From assembly GCA_963966185.1 (NCBI GenBank), contig CAWZYM010000391.1, positions 248,001 through 312,000 on the forward strand: 64,000 nt of DNA, read 5' to 3'. Shown piece after piece: positions 57,546-64,000 of this stretch (within the stretch, counting starts at the first letter, position 1; every line of letters starts with the position of its first letter). Source of the stretch: Rhabditoides inermis (taxonomy: Eukaryota; Nematoda; Chromadorea; Rhabditida; Rhabditidae). A model generated the notes under the pieces. It was not told where the DNA came from. It searched no databases and worked only from the letters and a program-made list of their open reading frames with translations. The position numbers were made by a program, and so were the translations under genes.

Positions 57546-58126
57546 GTTCTCCTTTTGACACCCCTAAGGCCTGAGGGCAATGCAGTTTAGGGAGTTGTGA
57601 GCGAGAGAGAAAGTGAGGGACGGGTGAGTAAAAGCTTTCAACATCGCATAAGTTGCACAATAAATACGAAATGGAATCGACCCGGAAGCTCCTAAAAAGT
57701 GTTCGCCGTTCGAGTTCTATTTACTATTTCGTCTCACCGTCCGCTACTCTCCGCGGTTCGCACAGTCTCTGCGCGACGCGGTACCAGTCACATAGTTGCA
57801 TATAGTTAGGCCCTCCGAACCCCTCTATTGACACAAGTTGGAGAGAGAGTGTGACGAGGGAGTGTGTGTATCGGAGAGAGGCAGACACATACCTCCCCCG
57901 GCTCACAAAATCGTGCAAACCAAGCGATCACTGGGAAAGAGAACTCCGTTCGGATTTTTTTTACAGGGATCATAATACTTTTCACCTGTCGATCACTTAG
58001 AAACAAAATAATTTATCACCAAAACAACAATAATAATTTTTTTGACAATTGAGATCATACTGAGGCAATGAGGCTAGTACATAAAACATGATTAATACAC
58101 ATATATGAGTAATTGAATACCACTTT

Positions 58127-61100
58127 CTATCGTTCTTCTGCGTTTAGGCGACGGACCCGGTACTTTTCCAATGAATGTGTTTCTGAAAAGCCAACATAAA
58201 CCTTTTTTGTTATAATAACATTGTAATATGAATTATTTATAAAAAATGATGTTGGAATGTTGCATACCTGATTGTGTGGTTTTGCTGCTTTCAATACGGG
58301 TGGTAGGTGTCTAGAGGAAGCCATCATCACTTCACTCCGTATCTTGGCTGCATTCGTATTGGAATGGAACTGCGCTTCCGAATCTGACACCGACGCTGAA
58401 ACATATGTTTTCATATTTTGTTTTCTGACTTTACGGATGCTTTCTAGTTTCTAGAACATCGTTTTAGTGTGTTGTTTTTTTGCATCAGGAAGTAAAAGAT
58501 TGTCAAAATTACATCAGTACGAGCTACTTATACTTTTATCAAAGATTATTTTGTGGAATATGTGCGGGAATTATCGTATAGCCATTCTAGACACTAAAAT
58601 CTCGTGTTCTCGTGTGGAAAGTAATGTGAAAACTTCCTTCATCATAAAAAAAATACACATTATTCACATTAGGCCCATTTCTTCTATCTGTGTCAATTTC
58701 CGGTTTCCGGTATATGTTTTAGGCAAGATACCGCGTGAATACTTGAAAAAGACAGGAAACAAATGAATGGGGATAAATGAACTTTGATTCGATTACTGAT
58801 TACTGAAAGCCCTGAGTAGATCTAGATAAATATGATAGTATTAATACTAATAATGTATGAGAGTGCAATAGTACTCACGTTGATTCTTGCTCGGGCTGAG
58901 TTTTCTGTTTTCCTCGTCGCTGGCTCGGAAGCGTCTCTTCACCCGCTTACACACTTTGAACACATAGCACAGCACGCACGAAAGGGGAATGATCACACCT
59001 GAAAGCATGTAAAAATACAATGAGACAATCACCTGCGACCTGCATTCACAAACACCCTTCGTGACGCACACCGAACCGCGTTCCGCGTTTATATTTTTAT
59101 ATTTTTATCTCGTGATGTATGAAATCTTCCAGGTGTCTTTTCTTATATATCGCCTTCTCTTTATCACACTCGCTTCTCTTCTCTCACCTGTGAATACAGC
59201 TGCGAATATGATGGCGAGGAAGACGAATATGTTGAGTTGGCATACTGTGCCAGCGTGTGTCGACACACAATACGATGTCAAAGACACGCACTCCAGTTCA
59301 CACGACGCCTGAAACAACGGCTATTCACACCGTTCACACTTTTCAAATGTCAAACCCCCGTGGTCTCTAAGCATACAGCTCGGCTCATCAAAAATCCTCG
59401 TACATAATTAGTGACGCTCTCGTCTCTCGCCTAGTGCACCGCTTTTTCAATCCGTATCAGAGTTCGAAACTCGGCAGTCGCCAACTAATGAGCGGTTCTT
59501 TTAGCATGCAATTTCGAACCAATAGCCGCTGAACGCAGTCAAGCATAAGCGGATATTTGGATTTTTTGGTGGTTGGCGGAACGGACTTCCTTGTAAAAGG
59601 AAAGGTGTGAGAGCGAGTGAGAGAGGGGGGAGGTGAGAGGTAGGTGAGTGGGACTATGCGGCCATACCTAATGCCTCATTTGGTATGCCGCAGCTGAACT
59701 TGCAAGCGCTAATAAGCTAATGAAAAAGTATTTGTGGAAGCACTTCAAGACGTACAAAAATCTAAAATACGTTTCCCTGTTGCCGTGTTCACATCCGGCT
59801 AGCTTGCTCCCAAATAGCAGCACACCGAAATTCGAGGGCTCTTGCCGATCATTGTGTGCGTGGTACACTATTGTGCCACACCGGAAGTGAGGATAATACA
59901 CTACGCGACACCTCGAGAGCTATTATTGCGTCCATAACTGGAGGGGAGAGAGAGGGGGTAGAGGTATATACGTAGGTGAATATTTCATTCTAACCATCGA
60001 CCACATCTAAGCATTTTCAATTCGTCTTCTACGAGCGCGTGCACAGATCTGCATAGATGTGTGGCCTCTTTTTGTTTTCTTTTTCTGCGTCTTCCTTCCC
60101 CCGGGAACAGAGAAAGAGGGTGCAAGGGAGTCACTCAGCGTCCCGAAGACTCTCTCAAACAATGATGCAGGCAGGCTCATCTAGACTAGGGTGAGATATT
60201 GTAATAGTAGTGCATGATCTGGCTAGCTAGGCTCCAAGGTGAGAAAGCAAAGGGGGTGAATGGCGAGTGTTCAATACGTCCGATAGGATTTTGCCTCCAT
60301 TATTCAACAGCTTTCCTGCGTGAGTTCCCGCTTTGTGCCTCAGCAGTTATGGACGGGGAAATAGAGAGCGCAACAAAAAAGCTAGTAAAAGAACGACGTG
60401 GTTCTAACTAGCATCATTGTCCTTGTGTCTACGTCTCATACGAGTCATCGTCTTGTTTATCCACTCACTCACTCACTCGCTTGCCGCTCCCAAGAACTCC
60501 CTTTCCCATATCACATTATGCAATAACACGTGAAACCCGAACTATATGAAACACTCACAATAGAGTCGTATAAGGGAATGTACAGGGCTCCATTGGTCGA
60601 TTCCATGGATGGTGTGGTAGGTTCGGAGAGCCTCTACCGCATACGCTCCAGCACAATCCCTGCAACAATGCACGTATGCATTTTGAGGGAGAGGCGAAAG
60701 AAACAACCGACGAACGACCAAAAAGCGACCACGCGCGGGGGCAAATACAATCAGTTAGACAGAGGAAAGGTCGCTTCCGGGCCATTCACATATCGAGCAA
60801 CTGACTGAGAAAGCCCTCAGACATTGCGTATTATGTAGAGGATGCTATTTATACTAAACGATGAAAACGTGTAGGCAAGATGAGGAAAATAAATTTAGCT
60901 TGCAATGATTGAGTTATTGAATTATAGTCTTGAGTTAAGTTTTTAGTGTGTCTATACCGAGAACAAAAATAGGTTAGAAGAGACTGTGAGGTGAGGTAAG
61001 GTAAAGGAAAAAACGGAGTAGGGGAAAATAGGATGGGCGAGTCTCGTGGGACGATGGACGCACTCTCACACTCGATGGAAGAAACGGAGGTAAGAAAGCG

Positions 61101-62869
61101 AAACATGTGTCAGCGATGGAATTTTAAAATATGAGGTGAGGAGGGAAGCGATAAACACACGTGGTTTTCATGACGATAGAAGGATGGATGGAAATAGATA
61201 GTACATGATGGATGGACACGAATGGAGAGTGGGTGAGTGGGTGCAGCAGGTATGCCCGACTGCAGTACTCGTGTTTTGCGGGGGTCTCCGCGTGAAGCGG
61301 TGCTACTGCACGTGTGGCATGCAAGAGAGAGAAGAGAGAGATTTGACCAATTATCGGGCTAGGGTGTTCTCACATCTTGTTGAAAGCGAGACGCGAATGC
61401 GACAGGCATTCACATTCGCGATTCAAGCGCCGCCAGCGAGGAATCAGTGTTCACTCGAAACGCGCCAGGGGCGGGGACAAGACACCAGCGAGATGAAACG
61501 CAATCTTTCACAAGAGAATATAGATTGCTAACTAAGACGTTATACATGCCCTGAAAGTGTGGGTTATATATAAACGGAAGCGGAACCGGCCGGCAGGTCT
61601 AATGAGCCCGCTTGAATGAAGGAGAGAGGGTGAGTTAGTGAGTGAGTGAGTAAGTGAGTGAGGAGGCGGGTTTGCTTCCGAGGAACGATCCGACTGATTG
61701 CTTGTTAGCCTCTAGGCACAAGAAGAACTGCTCCGCCCCCAATAATTGGTGTGTAATTTCAGTGTGCTCATTTCAGGCGCGTGACATAATTCACTGCCTG
61801 AGTTGCTTTTTCGAGAAGCCGCGTTTCCCTATTCGCAATTTTCAGATAAAGCTCGCAACAATAGACATACCAGCATATTCAACAACATGGTATTGTGAGG
61901 AGGTGAATTCACGACAGAGATGGAACGCCATGACAATGGAACGGATTAGCGGAATCGAAACGATAGTATAATTATGCCCCGCCGAACGGATATACACAAA
62001 AATTGTGAGAATGACGGGAGATGGAGGGGAAATGCAGGGGCGACTAATTGGTGGGATGGGAATACAGTGAAAGAGAAGAGCGGGTGAATGGAGTATGAAA
62101 GGGGAGGGGAGGGGAAGGCATATTAATGAAGCGACAAGTAGGGAGAGAGAAGAAGGCAGAAGTGACCAGACAGCAAGTGAGAAGGCAGAAGGAAATGGAA
62201 AAGAGAGTACGCGACATATAGATAGACAACGAGTATTATGCACAACCGAGGTAAGAGGCGAATCGAAACGGAATGAGGAAAGGAGGGAAGGAGGAGAGAC
62301 AGGGCCTGACAGATGTTTCCAATCCCACACATATTCTATGCCACCTTTATTTAGCGAAGTGGGCGGAGGGAAGGTGGAAAGGGGCAAGGGGTGAAAACAG
62401 AAATGAAAGGAGACGGGGATAAATCAAGTCGAGTGAATGAGTGTTGGGTGGGCCTGAAGCGAATGAAAATGAAGGGCTGATCGAATCATGGATTAGACAA
62501 ATGAGCACTTTGTGCGATTGTCGATTAAGTGAAACGAGTGTGTTCGAAAACGATGAAAGAGAATAAAAAGAGGTGAGAGAAGAGGAGAATGAATGAGGAA
62601 CATCGAACAGAGATCCCCACACCATTTCCTTCTACAAATTCTATCTCAACTCGCCATTAAATTATTTATACTCTGTTCGCTTTGTTTTCCAGGTTCTCTC
62701 TGTGGGAAAGCGAGTGAGTGGGAGAAGAAGAGAATAGAGGAGCACTTGCAAAGACCGTGCAAATCAAATCTCCATTCGGAGAAAAGGAGAGAAGAAAGAG
62801 GGAGGCGAACCGAAAGTTGTATTTTTGTCTTCGGTATGATAATTGAGATCTCTCTCTCTCTCTTTCTCT

Positions 62870-62913
<44 letters not shown>

Positions 62914-63634
62914 TCCGTCATCTGAACGAGTGTTGTAATCGCAGTTCTACACTTGGAACTAACAGGAAACAACAAGAAAGGGAGACGTGGAGTGAGAAAT
63001 GGACTGAATGCGAGACGCGGGCAGTTATCGTGGTTTGGAAGTCGCCCGTTCAAAACAACATTAGCAGGAGGGCTAGTGGGGGATGCGCGTAGTTGGCCGA
63101 CTTAGCGGGGGAGGGCACATGTACGCCGCATAAGGACATGGGAAGGGTAAGTCGTTTATCGGACACACACAGACACACCAATGTACAATGGCTATTATGG
63201 AAGTCTGACGGGAAGAGAGAAGATCCTTTCTCAGCAGGTCATCTTCTCGAGAGAAGAGGCGAGGTTCTCGGGCACAGAAGACCACTCCAGCACATTCTCG
63301 AACTGTAAGAGGATAATTGATGATCCGTCGCTAACATGTTTTTTTCAAACACTGTTTTTTTCTCGGATTACCCTACAGAGTCTGGATGATGTGAGCAGCT
63401 AGCTAACAAGCAACCCACTAATTGTTTCTGCGTAGATTGCACACTTATAATTCCGCTTGTCCCTGGTGCAACAAAAATGAGATTAGGATTAGCTATTACT
63501 ACTGTGTGGGAAAATCTGCGTTTGGTTTGTGTGATAAACAGTGATACCTTATCCCTGTTTGCATCATCGGGAAGGATCTGTCCACAGAGAACAGTGTACA
63601 GCACCGATCCATCCATGCGACCTGAAACACTCAA
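58127..63634 (-). CDS. Cysteine-rich type I membrane protein, 5' part unresolved or outside the window
   Basis: Candidate exons from right to left on the minus strand: about 63555-63626, DRCCTLFSVDRSFPMMQTGI; about 63412-63460, DKRNYKCAIYAETI; about 63180-63302, RECAGVVFCAREPRLFSRED; then, after 3 kb, about 59770-59900, CGTIVYHAHNDRQEPSNFG and KLAGCEHGNRE; about 59660-59705, ACKFSCGIPNEAL; 59190-59310, ASCELECVSLTSYCVSTHAG and the membrane helix LNIFVFLAIIFAAVFTG; 58878-59000, VIIPLSCVLCYVFKVCKRVK and a charged tail; about 58270-58396, SDSEAQFHSNTNAAKIRSE; and the last exon ending RRLNAEER and TAG at 58127. The right-hand exons may belong to a separate gene. The membrane and tail exons are the best supported. 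The family is not recognised. Confidence 0.45.
62849..62910 (+). repeat. (CT)n microsatellite
   Basis: About 30 CT dinucleotides with two TTTCTCTCC interruptions, in the putative large intron of the minus-strand membrane protein. Confidence 0.88.
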
Positions 63635-64000
63635 AACATCTTACAACCCACCTTTCACATGAAGAATGTTTCCTACGTCATGTACTGTTGAAGAGATGCA
63701 ATTATGTAAATGTAGCTGTTTCGAGTTCCTGCTTGTGAGTAATCTTGTATTGTATGTGCATAATCTGACACTCTGTCCTATCCTCAGTTCCATGAAGAAA
63801 ACCCTGTTCACATAATCATAAAACATACATTGGCATTAGCGGCGAGGTTGCGACCCGAGGTTTTGATTATATTTTTATTTAACTGACACTATTCTTAATA
63901 AACAGAAATAGACATTTTTGATACAATTAACTAATTTAGAAAGTCACTGTTCGAATGACTTTTGAGATTCTCACAAAGAAATCAGATTGAGTAGGGCGCA
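63635..64000. other. right window edge, unresolved
   Basis: Possible further minus-strand exons of the cysteine-rich membrane protein (for example HGTEDRTECQ near 63775-63800), but no splice model could be confirmed. Confidence 0.3.

Larger units (their letters stand above)
51838..58126. other. 6.3-kb gene-poor region upstream of dmd-3
   Basis: I find no supported exon here. A short segment near 57724-57860 on the minus strand (LCDWYRVAQRLCEPRR) could be coding but has no confirmed neighbours. The region has several GA tracts and is the most likely place for dmd-3 regulatory sequence, which is inferred from position alone. Confidence 0.45.

Overview
The window looks like nuclear DNA of a nematode, probably a rhabditid or diplogastrid relative of Caenorhabditis and Pristionchus. 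The evidence is many short exons joined by short GT-AG introns ending in TTTCAG-like acceptors, nematode-type serpentine chemoreceptors, a DMD-3-type protein with two DM domains, an NLP-42-type neuropeptide precursor, CX-module membrane proteins and an FKB-6-type co-chaperone. All gene models were spliced by eye from the sequence. Exon ends are approximate, and family names rest on recognised motifs, not on a database search.

Layout, left to right. 0.3-2.1 kb (-): GSK-3-like kinase. 2.6-4.5 kb (+): secreted precursor of eight repeat units rich in EASG and separated by basic cleavage sites, the most distinctive gene here. 5.7-7.2 kb (+): Str-like chemoreceptor, possibly damaged. 7.4-9.1 kb (-): divergent seryl-tRNA synthetase-like protein. 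9.3-10.3 kb (-): TAF10. 10.6-12.4 kb (+): FKB-6. 13.7-16.5 kb (+): SLC2-type sugar transporter with a tRNA-like relic in an intron. 16.8-17.5 kb (-): 3' part of another serpentine receptor. 18.6-19.5 kb (+): charged coiled-coil protein. 19.7-26.4 kb (-): cluster of unrecognised multi-pass membrane protein genes, at least three of them paralogous. 26.4-28.7 kb: no convincing gene, but repeat relics. 28.7-29.6 kb (+): secreted phospholipase A2-like protein without the usual catalytic Asp. 29.9-30.3 kb (-): two-peptide W(X6)W-amide precursor (nlp-42-like) next to an inverted repeat and a 250-bp GGA tract. 31.4-35 kb (-): AIFM3-like Rieske/FAD oxidoreductase with a 378-bp inverted-repeat element in an intron. 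35.8-39.8 kb (-): two tandem CX-module type I membrane proteins, one carrying a hAT-like element with an 8-bp target duplication. 40.5 kb: heptamer satellite. 40.8-41.4 kb (+): small orphan gene. 42.9-51.8 kb (-): dmd-3, with most of its length in introns. 52-58 kb: gene-poor, full of GA/CT microsatellites. 58.1-63.6 kb and beyond (-): a cysteine-rich type I membrane protein that is probably cut by the window edge.

The genes do not form a pathway. The region mixes conserved housekeeping genes (taf-10, fkb-6, SerRS-like, AIFM3-like) with fast-evolving nematode families (chemoreceptors, CX proteins, the EASG precursor, the membrane-protein cluster), and small non-autonomous transposon relics lie mainly in introns.
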